Shown here piece by piece: positions 55,620-64,000 of a stretch of 64,000 nt of DNA (its first letter is position 1; every line of letters starts with the position of its first letter). Source of the stretch: Microbotryum silenes-acaulis (Eukaryota; Basidiomycota; Microbotryomycetes; Microbotryales; Microbotryaceae); NCBI GenBank assembly GCA_003665825.1, contig QPFY01000006.1:248001-312000 (forward strand), given 5' to 3'. Made by a program: the position numbers and the translations under genes. The notes beneath the pieces are model-generated. The model was not told the origin of the DNA, ran no database searches, and was given only the letters and a program-made list of their open reading frames with translations.

Positions 55620-56504
55620 GAAGGGAACGGAAGAGTTGTTTGAGATGGGAACGTGGTATTCGCTTCCAGGATTAGTCTGTTGCTTCTCTTTCTCTCTCCG
55701 TCCTTAAGTAATGTTGTGGACTTAGTTCTTTAGTGTATGTTCTCCAACTTTTGCGGACTTAATTATTTTGTGTACGTCCTTCAACTTGTTTGATTGTAAC
55801 ATGTCAGCATGGTCACTCGGGGACTTTTTCTCTTCGATCGACCGGGACGAAAGGAAGTTGCGAGAGAAAAGTAGTCTCGACGGTGCAACTAGTGTGTTGC
55901 AGTGTGTGACACACCTCGATTGACACTCGATCTTACCAACCCCCTTCCACCCCGCTCGAGATACAGACAATCCGGACGTAAGGGGATTGGTATGTAACAA
56001 CTCGATGGAAGCGCCCGGCACCCGTGGGGTGAGGAGCGCCGTGCGCGAGCTAATTCCCAGTATTTCCTCCTTTCTCTAAATACCACGAGATAAACTAGAC
56101 GAGATCAGAGACGGCCCCTGAAAGTTGGCCCGAAGGCCCCGCCGGCGTCTGGCCTCACACCTGGCTGTATGCGTTCACACGACATCCTCCGACTCCGACT
56201 TTGGGATCAGCGGAGGAGCTACAGGGGTTTACCAACCGGATAACAGGGGAGCACACGAAAGCTGAGTCTAATGCTTTGGACGGCGTTCACGAGTTTTGAT
56301 CCCTGTATTTCGCCGCTGCGGTCGATTTGACTAAATGCATGCCCAGGGCTCGGAGCTCGGAGTGCCCGATCCGCACGGCTCAGCACGGCTCCGCAGCCGG
56401 ACCGAGCGGGACGGCGATTCAAACTATTTAGGTTCCTTGGCCTCGCTATCCAATTAGCAAGGGGTCCGTTGAAAGACCGACTCACCTCTACTTCCTCGAA
56501 TCGC
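55620..56504. other. Intergenic region Clp1-like to NIF3
   Basis: 885 bp with no supported gene. 55735-55800 is AT-rich with two near-copies of a ggacttagttctttagtgta-like unit. 56370-56400 has duplicated cggctcagcacggctccg-type sequence. Confidence 0.35.
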
Positions 56505-57725
56505 ATGCATCGTGGCTTGAGAAATATCTACCGTACCATGTCGTCAACCTCCGCCGCCTCGTTCAGCTCGAGCAGCTTCAGCACCGTTCGGTCGCCCGTG
56601 CTTAATCATCTTCTAGCTGCTGTCGAGCGATTGACACCTCTACAACTCGCGGGATCATGGGACAATGTCGGTGTTATGATCGAGGCACCTTATCCTCGTC
56701 AGGAAATCAGGGGAAAGAAGCAAGTGTTGACCTGTATCGACCGTGAGTGAACTCTCGCCGTTATCGCTCGCACATGCCTCCTGTCAGTTTCCCACGCACA
56801 GCATGCTGAGCTATCCCACCATCGTCTACAGTGACAACAGCCGTGACAGAAGAAGCTCTGGCGTCGTCATCGACCGCGGCGGTACTGACGTACCACCCGC
56901 CCATTTTCTCTGGCCTCAAATCCATGACGCTCGCCGTACCTCTCCAAGCATCCCTCCTCCGACTTTCAGCACACGGGATTCCCGTCGTCTGCATCCATAC
57001 CGCTTCCGATTCGTCGATCGGAGGCGTCAACGATCATATTGCCAGCGCCTTCACGTCGGATCTACGAGCGACGAGCAAGGCGATTGAGGAGAGCAAGGAA
57101 CAACCTGAGGGGCACGAGGGTTGCGGTTTGGGAAGGTTGGTCACGCTCGATCACGCGTTGAATAAGGACGAAGTGGTGAAGAGGATCAAGCACACATTGA
57201 ATTTGGAACACGGTGAGTGCAGAGTTGCCGGCCCGGGCCATCTCATTCCGAAGTGTAGGCTTGCGAAGTGGAGGTGCGAAAGCTGATCCTGAAGGAGCCC
57301 TCTTCACACTCTGTTCGCTCACAGCGCAAGCGGCATGGGCACCGAATGGAGCTGAAAAGATCAAGACGATCGCCATCTGCGCCGGTAGCGGTGAGTTCGT
57401 GGACCTTCTCGATCCTGCGACTGGACTTGCTCGAGACTGATCCGCGAGCTCGCGCCCCATCGTCTCCTCTCCACATCCAGGCTCCTCCGTACTCTCCGGT
57501 GTCAAAGCGGACCTCTACCTCAGTGGTGAATTCGACCACCACGCCACCCTGCTCTGCAACGCCAAGGGCATCCATGTCATCTTGACGAACCACTCGGCGT
57601 CTGAACGACCGTGGCTCAAGCCTTTTGCCCCTCGGTTGGCCAAGGCGATGAATGAGGAGGCTGGAGGGGACGCATATGCGGTGCTTGTTAGTAAGGCTGA
57701 TATAGAGCCGCTGAGTGTTGTGTGA
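56505..57725 (+). CDS. NIF3: NIF3-family protein (NGG1-interacting factor 3)
   Basis: Conserved metal-binding protein of the DUF34/NIF3 family; cellular role unsettled. Four exons: 56505-56742 (MHRGLRNIYRTMSST, then LTPLQLAGSWDNVGVMIEAP), 56832-57212 (TYHPPIFSGLKSMTLAV, HGIPVVCIHTASDSS), 57259-57390 (GLRSGGAKADPEGALF, then KIKTIAICAGSG) and 57481-57725 (LYLSGEFDHHATLL, HVILTNHSASERPWL; ends IEPLSVV). Total 331 residues. The metal-site signatures WDNVG, YHPPIF, CIHT and GEFDHH are present, although the usual N-L-D after CIHT reads A-S-D. The Arg/Ser-rich N-terminus could be a mitochondrial presequence if the first ATG is used; an in-frame ATG lies at 56538. Confidence 0.9.
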
Positions 57726-58149
57726 GATGAAGGCGTGCGATGCAAGTCACAAGTCTTGATCGAAGCCATCCTAATCGAAAGTCATTGGGGGTTTTTCTTT
57801 TTGACATCGCGAGCTTGCCCCATCCGAATGAGACCGTGAGTAGAGTACGCGTAGACCCTGAAAGTTCGGTTCTCAGCGGGTTGAATAGTTTGATGTGATC
57901 AGACGGCTACACCGCACATAATCTTGCGCGTGATACGCGTTCATGAATCGACCCCCTCTGGCTCGAGAGCGAGACACGAGCGGCGCCCCACACGTGGTTG
58001 CGTGTCTCGATCTCACTTTTGGCGCGGGCAAGTCGGCGGCGGTTCTCGGACGTAGCCCACGCTCACGGCTTTTCTCCTCCCCACCACATCGCACCCACCA
58101 AGCTCAACCACTCCAACGCACACAAACACCACTCAACTACTACCATACC
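57726..58149. other. Intergenic region before the small Q/N-rich gene family
   Basis: 424 bp, promoter and 5' UTR of the first family copy; the 58080-58149 stretch is CA/CT-rich. Nothing else recognised. Confidence 0.3.
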
Positions 58150-58615
58150 ATGCCCAACCAACCCAACCAGTTTGTTTCCGGTGATCACGTCGTCCAGACC
58201 AAGGGGGATGGCTCGTACGTCGTCAAGGACTACAACAACGTAGGTGGCCATCTCCGCCCGATCCACGTCTCGTGCTCGTCATACCCCACTCGTGCCCGGG
58301 CCGGGTTTTAACTTCTAGCTAGCAGTGCTGGAAGCCACCTATGATCAGGTGAGCTGACCCATGATGCAGCTTTCGTCCTGACAGGTCCAACAAGGCTACA
58401 ACGGCTTGTACAACAACCCTCAACACTCGGATTTGAAGGACGTGAGTCGTTTCCCACGCTGCGTGCCTCGGATCCGATTCTCTTGTCAGCCCGAGAGCTC
58501 ACACGCTCCTGATATCTATCGGATCCGTCAGTACGCCCAAGCGCAAAGTCACCAGTTGTCGCAACAATACTACCAGCAACATCAACAAGGTGGTAACTCG
58601 TCCGGTCGCAAGTGA
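58150..58615 (+). CDS. Small Q/N-rich protein, family copy A
   Basis: Unrecognised 76-residue protein in three exons: 58150-58239 (MPNQPNQFVSGDHVVQTKGD, ending VKDYNN), 58385-58441 (VQQGYNGLYNNPQHSDLKD) and 58532-58615 (YAQAQSHQLSQQYYQQHQ, then GGNSSGRK). No signal peptide or membrane segment. Rich in Q, N, Y and G, like a prion-like or intrinsically disordered protein. Two relatives lie 1.5 and 3.7 kb downstream with the same exon phases (all phase 0), which supports the model strongly. No function can be inferred. Confidence 0.7.
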
Positions 58616-59626
58616 GGAATCCCCATTCGTTGCGCTTCGTTGCGACCGGCGCAAGGTCGACATCCGAGGCGACCAAGTCATACGTTCAACTCGCACGTGG
58701 TGGGGGCTTTAAGGGTCAGGGAGTGTCGTTTTGGAATGAATTTGATTGAAGTGCAGTGAAATCAGTTGATTCGTTCAGTTACTCGTGTGTTCACCTGAGA
58801 GGTGACGTTCTGGAAGTAGAGAGCATTTCCGGGTGACCCCTCATTGAACAGGAGAGCTTCGGCGTTCAAGCCAACCCAAAGCCATGGAGACATGTGTGGG
58901 GCTGAGAAGGCGGAATTTGGTGCACACTGCCTCTGAATGAGTAAAGGTGGGCCGATCCAGAAACCCAAGAAATGAGTTCCGCACTGTGCCTGTTCGCTTC
59001 TCGGTGTTGGTGCTCAGGAGCCCCGAGTCCGCGGTCGATTTCCGGAACCGCGTGCTGCAGCTGGGCCCGGAGATCCTTGCTAGAAGTGTTTCCTCACATC
59101 ATCGGTATTAAAGTTCAGGAGAAGCAGCGGAAGAGGGTCGGATACGCTTAGGCCGACGGAGATAGGGGAAAGATGATGCGCGTGATGGCGTCATTGCCGC
59201 GGTTAGCTGCATCGCCATTAAACATGGAGCTGCGCTGTGAAAGGCGAACCGCGTTACAGAGTCCACTCTTTCTGTAAGTCGCCCTGGATGATGACATAAG
59301 AGAGCTTCGCTCATGCTTTAGCTCATGACCACTTCATAGCATGGAGCGGCAGCAATGACGAAGCACGTACCTCGAGATAGGGGTACCGGCCCGTCCACGT
59401 GGACGTGAACTCGGAAGCGAGAGCAAGCCGTGGGAGTCGCTGGTTCGGTAGACACCAATCGGGCAAATGAACGGGCAAATTACTCGGTTCCCCGACGCAC
59501 GCCATTCAATGCTCTCTCACCTCTCTCGAGAAACAGCAAGCTTTCTTCTTCCTCCCTACAACCCTCAGCCAAACGCGAACCCCTCAAGTTTCACTCCCGC
59601 TCACCCGCTCAACTGAACCGCCCAAG
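58616..59626. other. Spacer and promoter of family copy B (part of the duplicated segment)
   Basis: From about 58870 onward this is homologous to 61025 onward; from 59011 to 59626 it matches 61191-61806 with only three base differences. It should carry the promoter and the Ser/Arg/Gln-coding-like 5' UTR of copy B. Confidence 0.6.
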
Positions 59627-59890
59627 ATGCCCAAGAATCAACACGTCTCCGGCAACAATGTCATCCAGACGAAGGGTGACGGAAACCAGGTCAGGAAGAG
59701 CAACAACGCTGTAAGTCATTGCCGACTATTCGAGCCACTTTTCGACCGACGACTCGGATTGATCTAGGCTCATGCTTTGCCCACCCTTGCCGGTCTCACA
59801 ACAGGTCCTCAATGGCTATAAAGGCCTTTTAAATAACCCCCAACAACCTCAACAGAAAGACGTGAGTCTTCGAGCAGCTTGACGAGAACT
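59011..59890. repeat. Segmental duplication, left copy
   Basis: Direct repeat of 61191-62070 at an offset of 2180 bp. It includes about 616 bp of upstream sequence and exons 1-2 of the small Q/N-rich gene. Confidence 0.92.
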
Positions 59891-59894
59891 TTCG

Positions 59895-60955
59895 GGGAGC
59901 TCGGGCACGAGCTAAATCCATTGCCGCGTCAGAATACCACTTCCCATCATGTCACTCAAATCGAGATTACCACAACTGTCGCTATGTCACGAGAAGCTCA
60001 AGCCATCAGAGTTATCACACCACGTCAACCCCACAGAGGCGTTGAAGTATGAGACTGTCAGCTTCCATGAACTCGCCGTCAGTATGACTGGCTGGCCCAT
60101 CGAGCTGCCATGCGATCATGTCATCATGAATCCCGGGCACGTCAAGATCATAACGTGCACCTCTAGCATTGACCTGCAGCTTCCGAAGGGAGTTGTCCTC
60201 GACATCCTGCCATCAGTTCCACGCTCATACAGAGTCAAGGCCTCACCGTCCATGACCTCTGTCACGCCTCTAGTCGCGCGATTGGAGCTTTGGAACTATG
60301 GCGTGTCCCCAGTCATGCTGCCAAAGGGCACGCCTGCTAGGACTGTCTCAGTGAATCCCAGGCAGTGGGAGCTCGCAACCTGTCTACGTCGCACCCACAC
60401 TCGCTTCCCGTGCTGTAACATGGCGTGTCCCCAGTCATGCTGCTAAAGGGCACGCCTGCTAGGACTTGTCTCAGTGAATCCCAGGTAATGGAAGCTCGCA
60501 ACCTGGAGTCTACGTTTCACCCACACTCGCTTCCCGTGCTGTAACATCAATCATTCACATTTCTACCTCGTGACCGTTGTTGGCACAGGCACATTCGCAT
60601 CCTGTCTGTAGTAGCACTGACTAAATCTGCGAGCGAGTGTCCTGCGATTGACATGCTAGTCGCTGGACAATTTATTCCCACGGCCAGTTGCACCAGCCAT
60701 GTCCAAGTATCAGTCACTTGAGATTCCAGTCTCGTTCATCGGCGATGGAACGCTCCTCGCTATCTGCGATGGCGTTGTCAGGTTTAAGAGGACTGCTTCG
60801 ATCGGCTTACCTGAGAGCGACGAGAAACTCGGCAGTGATTGGGAAATTCAAGCGTCACCTGCCAGAGACATATCCAACGACATCCGGTCTCGCAATGTCA
60901 TCGTACTGCGCGATCTTCGAGTCAAGTACAAGGGCGGCGACGTTTAGTCGTGGGG
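59895..60955 (+). other. Insertion in copy B intron 2 with two unknown ORFs
   Basis: Absent from copy C at the matching place. The first frame (59949-60446) includes ELPCDHVIMNPGHVKIITC, VPRSYRVKASPS and LWNYGVSPVMLPKGTPART. The last part recalls beta-rich segments before the protease region of some retroelement polyproteins, but I cannot name it. The second (60699-60947) reads MSKYQSLEIPVSFIGDGTL and ends KYKGGDV. A roughly 122-bp tandem duplication lies within. Origin unknown; possibly a captured or decayed mobile fragment. Confidence 0.5.
60298..60545 (+). repeat. About 122-bp tandem duplication
   Basis: The unit starting atggcgtgtccccagtcatg and ending cccgtgctgtaac occurs at about 60298-60419 and 60420-60545, with small indels (ggactgtctc against ggacttgtctc) that close the reading frame in the second copy. 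Confidence 0.85.
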
Positions 60956-61190
60956 GTATGAGTTACTGGTGTCCTGCCCTGGAGAAACTGGTTTTGCTTC
61001 TGGTTGATCACAGTACGCTCAGCGTTTAGGCCAACCCAAAGCCACGGAGACAGGTCTCGGGGCTAAGACGGCGGCCGGGATTCTCGGTGCACACCTCGTA
61101 ACTCCCTCTGAATGAGTCACGGTAGTTGACCAATCCAGGAAAAGCCGGATATCAGCTGAAAAATGATTCTCACACTGCCTGTTCGCTACG

Positions 61191-62070
61191 TGCTCAGGAG
61201 CCCCAAGTCCGCGGTCGATTTCCGGAACCGCGTGCTGCAGCTGGGCCCGGAGATCCTTGCTAGAAGTGTTTCCTCACATCATCGGTATTAAAGTTCAGGA
61301 GAAGCAGCGGAAGAGGGTCGGATACGCTTAGGCCGACGGAGATAGGGGAAAGATGATGCGCGTGATGGCGTCATTGCCGCGGTTAGCTGCATCGCCATTA
61401 AACATGGAGCTGCGCTGTGAAAGGCGAACCGCGTTACAGAGTCCACTCTTTCTGTAAGTCGCCCTGGATGATGACATAAGAGAGCTTCGCTCATGCTTTA
61501 GCTCATGACCACTTCATAGCATGGAGCGGCAGCAATGACGAAGCACGTACCTCGAGATAGGGGTACCGGCCCGTCCACGCGGACGTGAACTCGGAAGCGA
61601 GAGCAAGCCGTGGGAGTCGCTGGTTCGGTAGATACCAATCGGGCAAATGAACGGGCAAATTACTCGGTTCCCCGACGCACGCCATTCAATGCTCTCTCAC
61701 CTCTCTCGAGAAACAGCAAGCTTTCTTCTTCCTCCCTACAACCCTCAGCCAAACGCGAACCCCTCAAGTTTCACTCCCGCTCACCCGCTCAACTGAACCG
61801 CCCAAGATGCCCAAGAATCAACACGTCTCCGGCAACAATGTCATCCAGACGAAGGGTGACGGAATCCAGGTCACGAAAGACTACAACGCTGTAAGTCACT
61901 GCCGACTATTCGAGCCACTTCAATCCGACCGACAGCGTGGTCTAGGCTCATGCTTTGCCCACCCTTGCTCGCCTCACAACAGGTCCTCAATGGCTATAAT
62001 GGCCTCTACAACAACCCCCAACAACCTCAACAGAAGGACGTGAGTCTTCGAGCAGCTTGACAAGAACTTT
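61191..62070. repeat. Segmental duplication, right copy
   Basis: Direct repeat of 59011-59890; upstream of 61191 the homology continues with more divergence back to about 61017. Confidence 0.92.
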
Positions 62071-62225
62071 CGGGGACCTTCGGTTCGAGCTCATGGTGTC
62101 CCGCACTGGGAACACTCGTGTTGGCTTCTGGTTGATCACAGTACGCTCAAGCTCAAGCTCATCAACTCGGTCAACAGTACCACGCGCAGCACCAAGGAAC
62201 CAACTCGGCTCAGGGAAAGCGCTGA
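61807..62225 (+). CDS. Small Q/N-rich protein, family copy C
   Basis: 74 residues in three exons: 61807-61890 (MPKNQHVSGNNVIQTKGDG, then QVTKDYNA), 61983-62039 (VLNGYNGLYNNPQQPQQKD) and 62142-62225 (YAQAQAHQLGQQYHAQHQ, ending AQGKR). The exon boundaries and phases equal those of copy A, and the promoter is a near-perfect copy of that of copy B. It keeps the KDYN motif of copy A that copy B has lost. This appears to be the intact member of the duplicated pair. Unknown function. Confidence 0.72.
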
Positions 62226-63482
62226 AAGATGCGTCGATATTCGGAGTTGGGTTAAGTGGGCGTCTCAGACGTGGCATCGACGAATGTGAAGAGGAGTCAG
62301 GGGTTTCGTTTCCTACGCTTTTGTCCGGTCCTTGCTGCAATGGACCGGGTTTGACTTTCGAAATAATGACAACATTATCTCTCGACGTCGGGGCCTACGG
62401 TATAGCGTATTTGCTCGCTGAAGCATGACCAAGGACTGTGCACCAGTGGTGATCATGTTGTGCGCGCACTCGAGAATCGCCGAGCTCGACGACTGGGCGA
62501 GCCCTTTCGCTGTGTCATTGCACACACCTTCCGATTTAGCATCTTGCTGCACCAAAACACCACATGCAATGTTTAATCAATCGAACAGCCCCTTTTGTGG
62601 CCAATGCAAAATTTCATGTTTGACTACAGCTCCACCTAAGGGCGAGCTGTTTGTAGACGAGCCGTAGGCGGGTGAGGCTCTACGGTTTGGGCCCGCGCAA
62701 GGGGAACAAAACCCCTAACTCGTTTTCGTCCGTTCTCTCCACATTTCCTCTCTCTGTACCCGGCTTCCGACTTTCTCCTCGATCCGCGCTCTCTTTCGGA
62801 CTTTGCGCCGGCATGCCAGCGGTTCTTTGCGCCGCGGACCCCTCCTCTCCATCGGAAAATACTTCTTTCACATTCCACAAACAGTCTTCCAGCAACTTCC
62901 AATTTGTTCCAACTCGGCCTGTGATACCGGAAGCACGATCCTCAAAAAAGAGGCCAACGCGACTTGTTGTAGCTTTTGTTCTATGGGCTTCGAAAAGGTT
63001 TTATGGAGGGGGGTATAAAAGAACGGAAGAGGACGAACGCCTCTCTCCCTACTACCATTCACTGCTTCTGCAAGCTCGCTCCAAAAGCCCGCGCTTGTCC
63101 TTCCCTCTTCCCTCCCTCGAGAACGCTAAGTCTTGTACCTCGTCCTCGAATTACCCCTCGAACTACCCCTCCACAGCTTGCGAGTTGTCTTGTCCCCCAA
63201 GACCTCTGACGAGCCAGCTTGCTCCTCCCAGTCGCCTCTCAGCTCCCACCACCTCGTCGTTCGCACACCACCTCACCGCTCTGCCAGCCCAACTACACTC
63301 GGGTGAGTACCCTCATGTTTATCACTGGGTCCTTGCTGCCGTAGATCATGGCAGTACCGCTTGCTCTCGAGCCCCGATCATACGTGGCGGCTAACCTGCT
63401 TGTTCGACGGCGCTCCTAATATCACCCGCCCGCCTGCCTAATCGGTAATTGGTAATCGGTAATCGGTAAGGAAAATGGGTTA
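62226..63482. other. Region with promoter-like sequence, no supported gene
   Basis: Open frame 62672-63394 spans it but has no recognisable domain. Downstream of a TATA box at 63014 the plus strand is strongly pyrimidine-rich up to a GTGAGT near 63304, like a fungal 5' UTR with a first intron, but no coding exon follows inside the window. gtaatcg repeats lie at 63442-63468. Confidence 0.35.
63014..63020 (+). promoter_or_regulatory. Candidate TATA box
   Basis: TATAAAA in ggggggTATAAAAgaacgg, followed by a CT-rich leader of about 280 bp. It suggests a strongly expressed transcript starting near 63045-63060. Confidence 0.4.
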
Positions 63483-63900
63483 ATGCCGCGAGCAAATGGT
63501 ACAATTACAAATGCACGCGCGCGCGTTTACCCGTCAATCAATGAAGACCGTAAGCGTGCCTCTCTTTTCTCCAATCTCCGATCCCACAACGCCGACGTCT
63601 TTCTCCTGAGCGAAACTGCAGTGGCCGACCTTCCCCGGAAAGGGTGGCCCAGTGGACGCAGGAGTGCCAAGACTTGAAGCTCTCCGCTCTTTTCACTCCT
63701 TTCAACAATACTGCCATACTCTGGAAGAGCGACTCCGTGGTCATTAATTACTATTGATCCCGAGTCGCCTCCCAACACTCTTCGTGCCTCTTTCTCTTTC
63801 CCGGACCGAGTCACCGACGCCACCTTTCGTGTGGGTGATTCAAAAGTCCGGGTTGTATCAATATACCGAAGCTTGACCCATCTACCTCGGTAGTAAGGTG
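63483..63900 (+). pseudogene. Decayed endonuclease-like ORF (LINE-type remnant?)
   Basis: Plus-strand pieces in shifting frames: FSNLRSHNADVFLLSETAV, then FTPFNNTAILWKSD, then ESPPNTLRASFSFPDR and FRVGDSKVRVVSIY. This order (ADVxxLxET, AILW, VRVVSIY) resembles the N-terminal apurinic endonuclease domain of non-LTR retrotransposons. There are at least two frame breaks. Short and weak; could be coincidence. Confidence 0.3.
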
Positions 63901-64000
63901 CAAAGTTCACTTACAAATGGTGCATTCTTCGCGCAAGTTGGTGCGTTTGCTCCCGAAAAAAGGTGCGTTTACCAATTAAGGATGGTGTATCTACCACGTA

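Larger units (their letters stand above)
59627..61030 (+). pseudogene. Small Q/N-rich protein, family copy B (broken)
   Basis: Exons 1 (59627-59710, MPKNQHVSGNNVIQTKGDG) and 2 (59805-59861, VLNGYKGLLNNPQQPQQKD) are open, with normal splice sites. Intron 2 then holds about 1.06 kb of foreign sequence (about 59895-60955). The original intron end (ggttgatcacag) and exon 3 start reappear at 60997-61016, but after only eight bases of exon 3 (tacgctca) the sequence changes into the start of the next duplication unit. The Q-rich third exon is therefore lost and the gene cannot encode the normal C-terminus. Confidence 0.7.

Noticed and set aside
62672..63394. 240-codon open frame near the right end
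   Set aside because: Runs through a TATA box and a pyrimidine-rich leader and has no domain; looks like a chance frame over a promoter.
1..64000. CRISPR arrays, operons, bacterial ribosome-binding sites
   Set aside because: The window is eukaryotic (spliced genes throughout); none of these were seen or exp​ected.

Overview
The window looks like a chromosome segment of a basidiomycete fungus, probably a yeast-like member of Pucciniomycotina/Microbotryomycetes. That placement is an inference from intron density (most genes carry 2-9 introns of about 45-120 bp with CTRAY-type branch sites), GC-rich codon use, and the protein families present (a Clp1-like protein, basidiomycete transposon families). 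No rRNA, credible tRNA or CRISPR array was seen.

Layout. 1-4.7 kb: NST1 stress-response gene (minus strand, runs off the left edge). 5.6-7.0 kb: ribosomal protein uS4/RPS9. 7.4-15.3 kb: a TKL-type protein kinase gene with a C-terminal C1-like zinc domain, split inside its catalytic domain by a young 4.55 kb Ty1/copia retrotransposon (9226-13778, same strand, 5-bp target duplication, intact gag and pol). 15.8-16.5 kb: ribosomal protein eL21. 18.0-20.1 kb: a divergent pair, ATP synthase subunit h (ATP14) and the ATP synthase inhibitor IF1 (INH1), sharing a 276-bp promoter. 20.5-21.8 kb: PHS1 (very-long-chain 3-hydroxyacyl-CoA dehydratase). 22.7-27.5 kb: NEO1-type phospholipid flippase. 27.7-28.35 kb: TIM13. 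29.2-35.1 kb: a Helitron with recognisable ends, an intact helicase half and a damaged Rep half. 35.7-36.3 kb: Con-6-type small protein. 37.1-39.7 kb: delta-COP (RET2). 39.7-42 kb: transposon debris. About 42.06-52.59 kb: a large DNA transposon of a basidiomycete family, with a candidate terminal inverted repeat, a transposase-like gene and a second gene carrying a Ulp1/C48 protease domain. 54.2-55.6 kb: Clp1-like protein. 56.5-57.7 kb: NIF3. 58.1-62.2 kb: a three-copy family of small Q/N-rich proteins made by a recent tandem duplication, one copy broken. 62.3-64 kb: a promoter-like region and a decayed endonuclease-like ORF.

Housekeeping genes cover mitochondrial energy and import (ATP14, INH1, TIM13), lipid and secretory traffic (PHS1, NEO1, RET2) and translation (RPS9, RPL21). 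They are interleaved with three different transposon classes (LTR, Helitron, TIR-type). Exon structures given here were assembled by eye from splice sites and conserved protein sequence. Many 5' splice sites read GTCAGT, which looks like a habit of this genome. The least described parts are the small Q/N-rich family at 58-62 kb and the 10.5 kb two-gene transposon.
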